Of a DNA stretch of 64,000 bases, positions 34,900 to 46,072 are shown in pieces. The stretch lies in contig NW_006921533.1 in NCBI RefSeq assembly GCF_000340215.1, forward strand, positions 6,105,424-6,169,423, written 5' to 3'. Each line of letters starts with the position of its first letter. Position 1 is the first letter of the stretch. The translations under genes and the position numbers were made by a program. This DNA is from Pseudocercospora fijiensis CIRAD86 (Eukaryota; Ascomycota; Dothideomycetes; Mycosphaerellales; Mycosphaerellaceae). The notes under the pieces are model-generated. The model searched no databases. It had not been told where the DNA came from and saw nothing but the letters and a program-made list of their open reading frames with translations.

Positions 34900-37600
34900 A
34901 TAGCAAAATTCGAGGTGTTGTTAATAGTTATAGTAGTAGTAATAGTTCTATCTACTCGTTTCTAAGCGGGTTGCGGCCTACGGCCTTGTAACTACGCGAG
35001 GCTATATATACTAGCTTATACTAGTCTCTTAGCTACTAGCTAGATTGCTATTGCTATTATATTTAGTACTAGTAGTGTTAGTAGTATTGTTGCTGTCGAT
35101 ATTGCTGCTATATATAATACTGTTAGTGTTGTTACTATAGAACGCTATAGTGCAGTAGTACCTACCGTACTAGCTATGTTAGTAAATACTAATATTATTG
35201 CTATTGCTATCGCTATTGCTATTTAAACAATGCCGCCTGCTGTCGGCTATAGTTAATCTGTTACTAAGTGCGCTGTTCTTTACGCGCTCGAAGGTTATTA
35301 ACCTCTTACCGTAGAAGGTCTAGCTTAGAAGGAGGTTATAGTTTAACTAGAAGTGCTTCTTACTATAGATTATAATAGTCGAAGCCTATAGAGTAATAGG
35401 CAGGTCTATAGGTACGGTTAGCCTTCTAGTAAGGGCATAACTAAGTACGGCATTGGCTCTTAACGCACTTACAGTAAGCAATAGTAGTCCTTAATTAAGT
35501 AAGAGATACGCCTAGCTCTAATATAAAGTCTACGGTCCTTACTATTACTGTCTTCTGCTTCTTAGCGACCGCTATAGTATTTAAATCGTCTAATTCTCGA
35601 GCCGTTGCTATACGCTTAGTACTATACAAAGTAGCTCCGCTAGTTATAGGTTTACGGTTGCTAAATACAACCTTCGGCTCTCGTAGGCGTAGCGGTCGTT
35701 TACTAAAGTCGACTAACTAGTACTCGTAGAAGTAACAAGGCAATAGTACTATATAGCTTCCTTCTGTCTTAACTATCTTTATAATCTCGTAGAGGTACGG
35801 ATAACTATAGGTTTTAGTTAAGTAGTCGTTGCAGCGGTACTGTATATAGCTATACGAGAAGGCTAAATACTTAATCTCGTTGCTATTATCGTTAGTCGTA
35901 GTTCTTAGAAGGGCGATAGCACGTCTATATAGCTTAGCTACTTCGAGAAGGTAGTAATTACTAATAACTCGAGAGATACTAGCGTAGAAGGGTCTAGTTA
36001 GTAGTTTACTATACCTCTTTAGGTTGTCCGCTATAGCGGTATAGCGGCGGTCGTAACCTTCTTACTACTAATTAAGAAGCGACTCGAAGAGCGTAAAGAT
36101 ATCGTATCGGCTGCTATAGTTAAGCTAGAGCTTAATACGTCTATAGCAGGACTCGACTCGTAAGGTTGTCTTACAGCCGAAGTAAAGCACTTAGTTAGTC
36201 TAGAAGTTAACTATTCTCGTCTTATAGTGCTACTAGTTCTTATAGAGATAGGCCTTAAATATAGGATAGACGTTATCTAGCTTTGCAGCGTTGCTATTAA
36301 ATTCTTCTTCGGTCTTACTATATATAGTATAAGTAAACAGCTTTATAAACTTATTAGTAGATAGACTGTCTATCTAGCAACCGTCGGCCTTAATCTATAT
36401 AAAGTCGCCTCTCTCCTTCCTTACTCGAGTAAGTATATCCTAGTTTAAATGCTACTCGCAGACGATGTTCGTAGCTTCCGGAAACACTATATTAATAGCT
36501 AGCATTAAGGCTTCTTCTCGATTAGTTGCTATTACAATTAGTATAGCATAGTCGGCTTCTTCGAGGCCCTTTCGAATAGACCGTAATAACTAGACGAAGT
36601 TAGCTTAGTCTAGCTTCGGACGGATAAGGCTAATACCGAGCTTAATAGTGTCGTTTATCGGTCTAGCGGCGACTATATCTAGTAGCTCGAGGTTATACAA
36701 ATTAGTAGAATATATAGTGTCGAGAATTAGCTAGTACGGCGTCTCCTTAAAGGCTTCGAGCGAGGTTAGATATAGAGCTACTATTAACTAAATTAAGCCG
36801 TCCTTAGAAGGGTAGATATCGTAGAAGATACTATTACTATCTAGCAAGTTAACTATACGTTAAGCCTAGTTAGCCTCGCGGCGCTAATTAAGAGTCCGGT
36901 TCTAGGCAATATTATATATATTATAAGGCTTTAAGATTACTCTACGGTAGCGGAAATAGGCTATTATCTTCGACGTTAGTATACGAGCTTACTATAGCCG
37001 TTCTAATTGCTCGAGGAATTTAGCCGTTCTCGAGCGCTTCCGAAGGGTAGTAAGCGCTATAATATCGTCCTTTTAATAGTTATAGCAGCAGTATCCTTCC
37101 TTAGTAGAATAGCGGATCTGCTACTCGCCTTCTAGCTCGAGAGGGTAGATAGTAATAGCGTAGAAGTAGAACTTATAGTCTATCTTCTTTGTCTTCTTCT
37201 ACGTCTTATTAGTTATATTCTAGGTCCGCTTATCTAGTAGACTAAAGCAGCTATATATATACAAATAGCGATATTTAATGCTATTCTTGTTCTTCTTAGG
37301 CTTCTACTCCTTAAACTCGTACCCCTTCGATATACTAAATTTGTAGATATACTACTCGAGGGCGCGTTTTAAAGGGAACGTCGACTCGCGCGGTATTAGA
37401 CCTCGCGGCGGTAAGGTCGCTTCTTCTAGCGGTTTAACGACAAACTCGTATTTCTAAGGGCGCGGCAATACTAATCGATATTTAGGTAGAGATATACGCT
37501 CTCGAGGCAGGTTAAGTAAGCGACTACGCCCTCGAATACACGTTTCTAAGACTAATTCGACTTCTTCCTATAACTTAATATCTACTACCTCCCCTTCTAC
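34900..37600 (-). pseudogene. Degenerate MULE transposase
   Basis: Minus strand, read right to left. An N-terminal region (about 37,000-37,450) resembles a FAR1/WRKY-like DNA-binding domain (FSISKGYEFKE, RYLYIYSC). The DDE domain is at about 36,400-36,800: LILDTIYSTNLYNLELLDIV (normally the first catalytic Asp context, D-T-Y), EEALMLAINIVFPEATNIV, then CE-stop-HLN where CxWH is expected. The second Asp position reads Asn (ATNREEAL). TAG interruptions replace Trp/Gln. Inactive by several lesions. Confidence 0.82.
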
Positions 37601-37856
37601 TACCTCCGCCGCGCCGCCGATATCGTTTTTAGCGAGGAAATCGTCTATATAGGCCTTATACGATAGAGATTAAGCTATTATATTAAGAAAGATAATAGAA
37701 ATACGTATTCTAATAGAAATAATAGAAATGCGATATTTAGTGCGCGTACCTAGGCGCGACTGTTAATAACACTAACTAAGAACAGCTATATCTAAAAACA
37801 GGTAGAAATAGTACGTAATCGACGACAAGGCGATTCTATATTAGTACTAGGTCTAT

Positions 37857-37904
37857 ATCTACTAGGGCTCGGGCAGCTAGCTAGGGCTCGGGGAAGTGGC
37901 TAAG
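37857..37904 (-). repeat. Right TIR of the MULE
   Basis: Reverse complement of the left TIR, with GCCCTAG for GCCCCAG twice and CTTAGCC for CTTGGCC. All three are RIP-type changes. Followed by the target duplication. Confidence 0.92.
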
Positions 37905-38967
37905 GGATTACTTCTAATTTCGATAGAGGGCGCGCGGGAGATCAAAGTGCGAAGATAGGCAATCGGGAACGCACCAGCCTACCCACCGTAGTGACTACTA
38001 AGCCTAGATGTGAGGCTGATTGTTGCCGCCAAGCGTGGGATGCCTTGGCGGACTCCATCCTACCAGCGGAAGTGCCATCGTACGTTCACGGTTCACACAG
38101 CTCCAGCATTTCTTTCCAGCGCCACCGCCCTCGTCCTCGTTTGTGCCAGCTGCGTTGTCGGCCAATTTGCGCAGCGGCAGTAGTGCTTGCTTTCGTGCTT
38201 GCTGGTAGTGATGTGGTCCACCAACCTGTGGATGGTGTACACGCTCTGTAATACACTATATACACGACCCTTTGAGGCGAGCTCGTTGTATATTGATATC
38301 CCGCCTACATCCCGCTAAGCTGCTTCATATTGCTCGGATATCCTGGCATTCGGGCATACCCGATGTGTATCCATGCGTGTATACTACAATACTTGCTGGA
38401 GTTCATGTTGGTCCAGGTTGTTTCGCCGCCGTGCCGTGCCGTGCCGCGCCGCGCTTCGTTCGCGGTCTCATCAGTCAGCAACATTATTCTACTGTATGTA
38501 CAGTGCCTGTATCACTATCAGTTGCATTCGTCGCCGTCACCCGTCCCGACCCGCCAGTTCTTGTGGCTCTGCGCCTATGCTGCAGTGAGAAACTGATGCC
38601 TGACCGCTGCCGCTGCCGTTGCTGCTGCCTGACCGATACCGATCCCGACTGAATCCATCCCTCCCAACTCCCACTAAGCTGCGTGGCTCAGTCCGCAATC
38701 CGCCTGAAGCTGCCTTGCCTTGCCTTGCCTGCCCCAGCCAGCCAGCCCAGCCCAGCCCAGCCAGCATTGCACCTGCTCGCTCTGCTTTCCGGCCCTTGGA
38801 ACTCCTGCGCACTGGACAAGCCGTGGACTGCATCGCACTGCTGCACTGCACTGCCGCTGCCGTCGGACACGGAGCTTGCCATTGCCTGCACACTGCCCTA
38901 CTCATCGTCTGACACTTGCCGTTGCTTGTTGCTTGCTCTCCCAGAGAGCCTTCAGGTGCGAGCCTCT
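37905..38967. other. Promoter region of the Hsp70-like gene with simple repeats
   Basis: RIP-like composition fades by about 37,990. Then comes pyrimidine- and GC-rich DNA with short tandem motifs: GTGCC/GCGCC near 38,430-38,455, TTGCC repeats and CCAGC/CCCAG repeats near 38,705-38,765, and TGCACTGC runs near 38,840. An open frame continues upstream of the chosen start from 38683, but its protein is low-complexity Leu/Pro/Ala and probably untranslated leader. Confidence 0.55.
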
Positions 38968-41489
38968 ATGAACCAGCGATTCCGGAAGATTATTGGCTCG
39001 ACCCGTCGATCGAGCAGCAACAACAGCGTCGCCACCTCCCGCAGCTCCAACTCGACCACCAACCTCGCTCCCACCGCCGCCTCACCGCCCGCAGCCCGTG
39101 AGCGATTGAGCGCTGCGAGCACGAACGGCACCCTCCCGCCCTCCTCGTCCGCCGGCAGCACCACTGCCCCCAGCACCGCGCCGACCTCTCAGAGCAGCAC
39201 TGCGCCAGCAGTAGGCAATCCCAACGCCTCCTCCACCTCGCTGCCCGCCATGAATCCCAGTCAGCAGCAGGCGCCGCTTGGCAGGCCTCCGTCATATCAG
39301 TACGCAAATGCTGGCAATAATTTAGGTGCTCCGGGGCATCCTAACGCAGGCAGACCCTCGAGCCCAATGCCTCCGCCGCCCATCAACACGGGCGGTGGAC
39401 ATGCGTACGCTCCACAGCACGCGCAACAGCTGTACAACCAGCCCGCTCCGCCCGGCTACCCAATGCAAGGCCAGCAGCCTTATGGCTACGGCCAGCACCC
39501 ACAAGGACCGCACTCATACGCTGGCCCACGACCAGTGGGCGAGATGGAGGGCAGCCAACGAAGCAAAGCACAGCTGATCGTTGGCATTGACTTTGTGCGG
39601 AAACATGCAATTCGGTTCTCTTGGCGTGTACTAACATGCTGACTAGGGTACCACATTCTCTGGTGTCGCTTTCGCCTTTGCGACCAACACTGAAGCCAAA
39701 GAGGATATCATCGTCGAATGGCCAGGCGCAGGCACGCAAACGAAGCAAAAGGTGGGCACATCGCCATGCCAAGCTTGCCCTGCAGCCTTACGCTGACTGA
39801 TCGTCATCAACAGATTCCTACTGTATTGTACTATGACCAGCACCAACAGGTCGTCGGATGGGGTCCAGATATCGCTGAGGCCCTCGCGCCAACAGGCTAC
39901 CCAAAACCAGGCGTGCAAAAGGTGGAGTGGTTCAAGCTTCAGCTGATGCTTTCCGGAAACACTTACATCGACCCAATCAACCTGCCACCGCTTCCACCGG
40001 GCAAGTCCGAGATCGATGTCGCCGCAGACTACCTCTTCAAGCTCCGACAAGCCATGAGAAATCAGTTGCAGAAGACACTGGGAGAGGTGTTCAACCGAGA
40101 AGAGCGCAACATTAGGTACTTTTTGACAGTGCCTGCCATTTGGAATGATGCCGGAAAGGCTGCAACGAGAGCGGCTGCTATCCAAGCTGGCTTCCTCCGC
40201 GACGAAAATGATAACCGTTTGACTCTGATATCCGAACCTGAAGCGGCAGCCATGTTCTGCTCCAAGACCGGTCTCTTAAATCTCAAGGTGCACGACGCCG
40301 TCCTGATTGTTGACTGCGGTGGTGGTACAGTTGATTTGATTGCCTATGAGGTTGAGGAAGAGTCACCTTTCACGGTGGCAGAATGTACAGCTGGTTCGGG
40401 TGACTCGTGTGGTTCCACAGCTCTCAACCGCAATTTCTCCAACATTTTGCGGGCGAAGATCAGGAAAATGAAGCTGCCCGATGGCTCCAAGACCGCAGGT
40501 AAGGTCTACGCCAAATGTATCATGGACTTCGAGAACCGAATAAAGGCCGACTTCCGTAACAACGGCCAGAAGTGGGCTGTGGATGTTGGCATTGAAGCGG
40601 AATTCCCAGACGCCGGCATCGAGGAAGGTTACATGACGTTCACGAACGAGGAGATCTTGCAGTGCTTCGAGCCTGTGGTCAACCGCATCTTGGAACTCGT
40701 CAGGAATCAAATCATTGCTATTCAAGCACAGAATCGATCGTTGCAGGTGAGCTTGAATCATTACTGTGACTTATGACGGTCGATACTAACGAGTCGCAGA
40801 ATGTGCTCGTCGTTGGAGGTTTCGGTGCCTCCGAATACCTTTTCCAGCAGATCAAGCTGCACGTGCCGCCACAGTTCCAGAACAAGGTGGTCCGACCTAT
40901 GGATTCCGTGGCCGCGATTGTTAAGGGAGCTGTCACCGCTGGTATTACCGAACGTGTCATCACATCACGTGTCGCAAGAAGGCACTACCTCATGGCGACT
41001 CTGCAGCCGTTCAAAGAGGGTCATCATCCCGAGCAGTACCGGGTGCCATCCCTCGACGGCAAGGATCGCTGCAAATACACGCGTCAAATCTTCGTGCAAA
41101 AGGGCCAAAGAGTCAAGATCGGCGAGCCGGTCAAGGTTTCATTCTTCCGACAGGTCGCACCTGGCGCCACGCTCATGTACGAAGATGTTTTGTACGCTTG
41201 CGACGAGGACGTGTGCCCAGAATATACCAAGGATCCACGTAAGTTAGCTCGTATAGATTGCGCGTCCTTAATACTGACACTCGATACAGGAATCAAGGAA
41301 GTCGTTACCCTTACCTCTGATCTGAGCCGAAAGAACTTGGAAAAGGACTTTGAACGCATGGACACTCCTCAAGGCACTTTCTACCGAGTCTACTTCGACA
41401 TTTACCTCACCCTTGATGGGTCCGAATTCAGTGCAGAGCTTGTTTGCCAAGGCGAAGTCATGGGTCGTTGCTCCGCCAGATTCAGATAA
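38968..41489 (+). CDS. Hsp70-like (HSPA12-type) actin-fold ATPase
   Basis: Five exons: 38968-39594, 39647-39751, 39814-40746, 40800-41238 and 41290-41489, giving 767 residues. The first ~200 residues are Ser/Thr/Pro/Gln-rich and probably disordered (many SSS, GYPMQGQQP-like runs). The ATPase fold follows: phosphate-1 loop GIDF-GTTFSGVAFAF (residues 206-219, split by intron 1), connect-1 region ISEPEAAAM (383-391), phosphate-2 loop DCGGGTVD (411-418) and adenosine-site motif VVGGFGASEYL at the start of exon 4. There is no typical Hsp70 substrate-binding domain or EEVD end, so this belongs with the HSPA12-like proteins expanded in filamentous fungi, whose clients are unknown. Intron phases are consistent and all joins keep conserved sequence. 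It ends tail-to-tail with the carrier gene. Confidence 0.9.
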
Positions 41490-42387
41490 CCGTCCAGCAC
41501 CTCAAACCACAGCACGGCGTTCGGGTCCAGCAAATGAGAAAAGTAATTATGGTCAATGACTAGTGATGCGGCCGGATATCACGGCGACGGCGTCAATAGA
41601 GTTGTTGGATAGAAGGCAGGACGACGACGGCAGTACGAGCTATGCGTCCCGACCTGGACCTTCGATTGTTGCACATACGGCCGACACAGCAGAATTTGAA
41701 GATGAGATGCAATGTATACCCCCATTGGAGCGACCGCCATGTTTCGTGAGCATCTTGGTATTGGTTGCGCAACGCATCTGGACGAACACTTGCACAGCAC
41801 CCCCGACCCGCGCGCACACAGTCACGTATACAGCGCGGCTCCGATACTGAACGACCTTGCCGACCCTAGCAGGACTTGGCGTCGGACCACAGCTATGACC
41901 AGTCTTAACATTGGGCATTGACGTAGTGTTGGGTTCAATGGTAATGGTTCTGGTAGTCACCGCATTTGACGGAGTTGGTGGACTGGACTACTGCTGGTGT
42001 GCGGTGGATAATGTAGCAGTTGCGAGCTTCGTTGATCAGCTTTTGTCGTTGAATGTCGCCTTCCCTTTCTCGCACTTTACGTAGCCTTTTCATCTCACTT
42101 TTTTTTGGTAGCTCGTGGATACTTATAATCGAAGCACTCGACATATAAGAAATTTACGTGCGTGTATGGTCAGACAACGCCGGGGTACTGCTGTTTCGAT
42201 TTCCTAGTCTATCAAGATGGTACAACAGAGAGTTTGAATGTGTAAATGCTAGGGTAGATCCTCCTAGATGGTCCTCGGCGCCAAATCATCGCCCCTCCAT
42301 AGTCATCATCTCGCTTGCCTTCCCTCACAAGCAAGCACTGCTTCATGGCTGATCTTTCACTCCGATCGCGATCGTCTTGGGTATCAT
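41490..42387. other. Convergent 3' intergenic region
   Basis: Lies between the Hsp70-like gene (plus) and the carrier (minus), so it holds both 3' ends. Short open frames on both strands give no recognisable protein. A T8 run near 42,100 is the only notable tract. Confidence 0.6.
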
Positions 42388-43593
42388 TTATGCCTTCTTC
42401 TGAGTCAAGGTCTTGCGAGCCTTGACGGTGGCATTGTAAAGTGCATCTTTGAATGCAAACAGGAAGGCGGCAGTGATGACCGACTGTGTGACCTTTGGTC
42501 CAATACCTTGATTAAGCATCGTCAGCAGTGGTCTTGCACGAAATTATCATTGGCATAAGAAGAGTCTATCTTACCTCCGTAGAGACCGCCAACACCCTCC
42601 TCGGTGTAGATCCTCTTGAGGGTCGCAGTCATGCCCTCCTTCTTGCTATCCTTGCTCGCAACATGCGCGCGCGACTTGACCGTGATATAAGGGTATGTGA
42701 TGGAAGTCGCGGCAAGTTTACCCAGAGCTCCAAGCATGAAGCTGTCGGTTGGACCGACCTTTCGTCGTTTCTCAACCATTTGCTTCAATTGCTCGAAAAT
42801 CGTGTATTGAAGGATTGGGTTGATGACCAGCACTAGAGCTGGCAGGACACCCGCAAAGAGTCGGGTGAAGCCATCCTCACGGATTATCTTGAGGAGGGTC
42901 GAGATTGTGCCCGGAGTCCGGGCCTTTCGTGGCTTCTCGCCCTCCTTGGTCGGGAGAGTGTCTGTGGACTCGTTCTCACGAGCTGTCATGCGGGTGTTCA
43001 CGACCCAGATCGGGTTTGTGAGCATTACAGTCGCCGAACCGGCCAGAGCACCCGCTGCCATGGACTCCAGTGTGCTGAGGTTCTTCTTCCCGCTGGACTT
43101 CTGGAAGAATGCTCGAGAGAACTCATACCCTTGGGCATGCTGTCAGCAAAAGACTGTTCAAGTCGTGAGTGGTATCGTGTGCGTCCTCACAATAGTAATA
43201 TACGAAGTTCGTGACTGTAATGCCGAATAGAGCGCTGTCTAAGCCAGCATATAGACCGATTATGCCCTCACGATCCACGATGCGCTTGGCTGCAGCCAGA
43301 GTCCCGGATGAAGCCTTCTTTTTCTCAACTTGTGCTCTTGTCGATAGCGTGATCAAAGGATATCTGTATTGCTCAGCGTCGCGGTCATCTTCTACGCTGT
43401 CCGAACTAACGTCAAGGCCATTGAAAGCAAGCCTCCGCCCGCTCCTGCGAGTGCATGGACCACATTGTCGCTCTGCTGCTCGGCGGTGCTCTGCTGAGCT
43501 GCGCTTTCCTGTGTGTATGTCTTAGCGGCCGTGTTGCATGTACGACTGTCTGGTGGTGGGCGCGGTGCGGCGCATTCGTACTTTCTCTGACAT
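42388..43593 (-). CDS. PMP47: Peroxisomal adenine nucleotide carrier (PMP47/ANT1 type)
   Basis: Mitochondrial-carrier-family protein of 318 residues. By homology to PMP47/Ant1 it brings ATP into peroxisomes for fatty-acid activation. Exons (minus strand): 43593-43582, 43508-43411, 43363-43191, 43129-42575 and 42506-42388. Three carrier signatures are seen: YPLITLSTRAQV (from residue 38), NPIWVVNTRM and YPYITVKSRAHV. Each precedes a GLYAGL-, RLFAGV- or GLYGGI-like element, giving six membrane helices in three repeats. NPIWVVNTR with an acidic/basic loop after it is characteristic of PMP47 rather than of mitochondrial ADP/ATP carriers. The first exon is only 12 nt (MSEK) and is inferred, because no in-frame ATG precedes EQQSDNVVHALAG otherwise. 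Its intron has GTACGA, CTAAGAC and ACACAG signals. Confidence 0.88.
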
Positions 43594-43991
43594 TTTGGCG
43601 GTCTTTGGAGGAGGTCGCGTGCAAGTTCGGGTCGACGGGCGAAAAGAAAGAGGAGTTGCAGTTGTGACAAGGATAGAAGTGGTAAGAAACAGTGTCGATG
43701 CCTACACGCGCGATATCCCGGGTACTTGAGGTACTCCTATTGCTCGTCGACTTCGCAGCTTGTGATGCCGACCACAATACCCAATACCGAGGTCCTGCTA
43801 CCGATGACGCTGTCCTACTTCCACTACAGTAAGGTTCCCGCTTCCCGTGCCCGCCAAGGCTTATGCGACGGAGTCACGGAGGACTTTCAAAGGCGTGAGG
43901 GAAGGTACAGGCCACCGTCGCGCGCTTCTACACGCGGCGCGTCTTCCAGACTCGAGCACTGCCAACACCATTTCAGAAGTCTCACGTCAAC
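43594..43991. promoter_or_regulatory. Shared divergent promoter, PMP47 and RNH201
   Basis: 398 bp between the two start codons, transcribed outwards on both sides. No clear TATA box was seen. Regulation in common is possible but not shown. Confidence 0.55.
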
Positions 43992-45014
43992 ATGAACCAG
44001 CCCATGGACGAAGTAATTGAAGATGCTCCAGACACGCAAGATGTGGCTCTGGAGACTCCTGCCGCCCACGTTTTCATCCCCCCTTCAATACACAACCCAA
44101 AAGTAGTGTCAGGAGACAGCTATACCCACCATTCCGCCATTCCGCCAACCATCAAGAATGATATGACCACGGAATGCGTGCTGGGTGTAGACGAAGCAGG
44201 CCGTGGTCCTGTACTCGGCCCAATGGTCTACGCACTATACTATCTGCCAACAACTCTGCATAGATCGTTGCTAGCCGATACGCACAAGTTCGACGACTCC
44301 AAAGTCCTTACCCCGGCAGTGCGCTCGGAGCTTATGGAAAAGATATGTACATCAGACACAGATCTATATCGGAACTGCGGGTGGGCGACCAGATCATTAT
44401 CCGCCAAGGACATCTCTTCTGCTATGCTCAGGCCACATGGAGTCTACAACCTCAACAATCAAGCCATGGATGCGACGATCGACCTCATTCAGCAGGTCCT
44501 GGATTCTGGCGTCAATATCCGAGAAGTCTACATCGACACGATCGGCAAGCCGGAGGTCTACCAGAAGAAGCTGGAGAAAATCTTTCCAGCTCTCAACATC
44601 ACGGTTGCGAAGAAAGCTGACAGTTTGTATCCTTGTGTCTCTGCGGCTTCGGTCTGCGCCAAGGTCACCAGAGACGCTGCGCTCGAGGTCTTGTATACAG
44701 CATTCGCAGGCGATGGCGCCACGACTGAAATGGAATGGGGTTCTGGCTATCCTTCTGACGCACGATGCTCGAATTGGCTGAAGGCGAATATGGATCCCGT
44801 CTTTGGTTGGGGTAATGAATGTCGTTTTAGCTGGGGCACGGCGAAAGAGATGCTTGAAGCGAAGGGCGCGCCATGCCGTGTTGACTGGCCAGATGCCGGC
44901 GATACAGACACCGATAATCTCAAGTTGACAAGTTTCCTTCTCGGGGCACAAGAGGATAAGGAGGATGAGCTTGCCACTTGGTTCGGGCGTCGAGTGACGG
45001 AAGAGCTTTTTTGA
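43992..45014 (+). CDS. RNH201: Ribonuclease H2 catalytic subunit A
   Basis: Intronless, 340 residues. It removes single ribonucleotides and RNA from RNA-DNA hybrids in the nucleus, with subunits B and C. Catalytic residues are visible: Asp67-Glu68 in LGVDEAGRGPVLGPMVYAL, Asp182 in VYIDTIGKP and Asp228 in VCAKVTRDAALE. The family signature DSLYPCVSAASVCAKVTRD (from 210) includes the conserved Tyr213. About 60 N-terminal residues precede the core and are not conserved; Met1 is the first in-frame ATG after the divergent promoter. Length agrees with other fungal RNase H2A proteins. Confidence 0.95.
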   Translation: MNQPMDEVIEDAPDTQDVALETPAAHVFIPPSIHNPKVVSGDSYTHHSAIPPTIKNDMTTECVLGVDEAGRGPVLGPMVYALYYLPTTLHRSLLADTHKFDDSKVLTPAVRSELMEKICTSDTDLYRNCGWATRSLSAKDISSAMLRPHGVYNLNNQAMDATIDLIQQVLDSGVNIREVYIDTIGKPEVYQKKLEKIFPALNITVAKKADSLYPCVSAASVCAKVTRDAALEVLYTAFAGDGATTEMEWGSGYPSDARCSNWLKANMDPVFGWGNECRFSWGTAKEMLEAKGAPCRVDWPDAGDTDTDNLKLTSFLLGAQEDKEDELATWFGRRVTEELF

Positions 45015-45100
45015 CCTCTGCATTCACGACTTCGACGCAAATAGTCCCAACGCTATAAAACATATGGGTCAAGACAGAACCTCAAAGACGCATCAACTCG

Positions 45101-45550
45101 ATGCTACAAGCCATTACTGCTATGCCTGGCAATCCACTCTACAAATTCACCCGCAAATTCGGCAGAAATTGGGATGCCGAGACGCGACATCTTATCCATC
45201 CTCGTGACGACAACTTCTGCTGCATCACATCTGACCATCCATCAAATCAGCCTGTACTCCCTGGCTCAGTAGCCGATTTCACGGACTGCTCTCCTGAGCA
45301 AGCTTACTTCCACCATCCTACCCGCTCTCTCAATAATCACACAACTCAAAGACCAGTCTCTGTGCATCATGAACCGAAGAAGACAACAAACACAGCAGAG
45401 AATCGAAGTCGTACGGAAAAGTCGAAATCGGCAAGCTACACGGACGCATCTTCAGACCAGTCTAGAAAAGCGAGATCTAGGTCTGCCGATAGCAAAGTGA
45501 AAGCTTGGCTGAAAGATGTATCACTATCGCGACGAGAGACATTGATCTAG
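45101..45550 (+). CDS. Small uncharacterised protein
   Basis: 149 codons, starting 86 bp after the RNase H2A stop. It has no motif I recognise. The N-terminal half looks folded (NPLYKFTRKFGRNWDAETR, and Cys/His/Pro-rich to about residue 70). The C-terminal half is Ser/Lys/Arg-rich and probably disordered. A second Met at residue 8 may be the true start. The ordered amino-acid use in the first half and the lack of a competing frame favour a real gene, but it could be part of the RNase H2A 3' region. Confidence 0.45.
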   Translation: MLQAITAMPGNPLYKFTRKFGRNWDAETRHLIHPRDDNFCCITSDHPSNQPVLPGSVADFTDCSPEQAYFHHPTRSLNNHTTQRPVSVHHEPKKTTNTAENRSRTEKSKSASYTDASSDQSRKARSRSADSKVKAWLKDVSLSRRETLI

Positions 45551-46072
45551 CGAATATCATCATATAACGGGGTGGAAGGAGGACGGATTTATCGCGACGT
45601 GTATGCTTGATTGATCGATCACATTGCTTTGGCAATGTTTGTGCAGAGAGTATGGAATGACATGTTAACGCTGGTGTCGAGCAGCCTCGGAGGCAGAGAT
45701 GGCGAAGGTAGAGGAATTTACGACAAGTTTCTGCTACCTTCGCCATCTCTACCTCGATATAGAAGTGGAATGTAGGCTGGACACATGAACTCGAAGCTCT
45801 TTTGTGCATTACATTACGACACATCGTGCCTAGTCCTCCTACTTGCATTGCAGTTCACTAACTTACAGAACCTTTCCATGCAGCTGCAGCCAAATTCCAT
45901 CCATCGATTGCCGCTGGTTCAGCAAAATTTCCTGTCGGTTACAAAACTTGCTTGCAAATCTAATCCAAATCTATTCGGCCGTTCAAGATCGAGTCGTAAA
46001 GTTCATTACTCCAGTCGCATCTACAACAACCATGCTCCATGTGGTATGACGCGTCCTGTACGGTCAACAATA
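45551..46072. other. Convergent spacer with hairpin
   Basis: Between the small gene (plus) and tyrosinase (minus). Contains the hairpin listed separately. Nothing else supported. Confidence 0.55.
45690..45755. repeat. Near-perfect inverted repeat (hairpin)
   Basis: 17-bp perfect arms (45695-45711 and 45734-45750) extend to 22 bp with one mismatch; loop 22 nt. Core arm AGAGATGGCGAAGGTAG. There is no poly-T tail. It could be a 3'-end structure or a small-RNA hairpin. Confidence 0.7.

Larger units (their letters stand above)
34718..37904 (-). mobile_element. Mutator-like DNA transposon (MULE), 3.19 kb
   Basis: 48-bp terminal inverted repeats (34718-34765 and 37857-37904) match except at three sites, each a G/A or C/T change fitting RIP. 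The 10-bp direct repeat GGATTACTTC flanks both sides (34708-34717 and 37905-37914). Long TIRs with a 9-11-bp duplication are typical of the Mutator superfamily, and the degenerate transposase inside agrees. The body from about 34,850 is strongly RIP-altered. The left 130 bp and the left TIR are not. Confidence 0.92.

Noticed and set aside
38272..38967. Cys/Arg/Leu-rich frames in the GC-rich leader and an in-frame upstream ATG at 38683 of the Hsp70-like gene
   Set aside because: Low-complexity products follow the simple repeats. The start at 38968 gives a sensible N-terminus.
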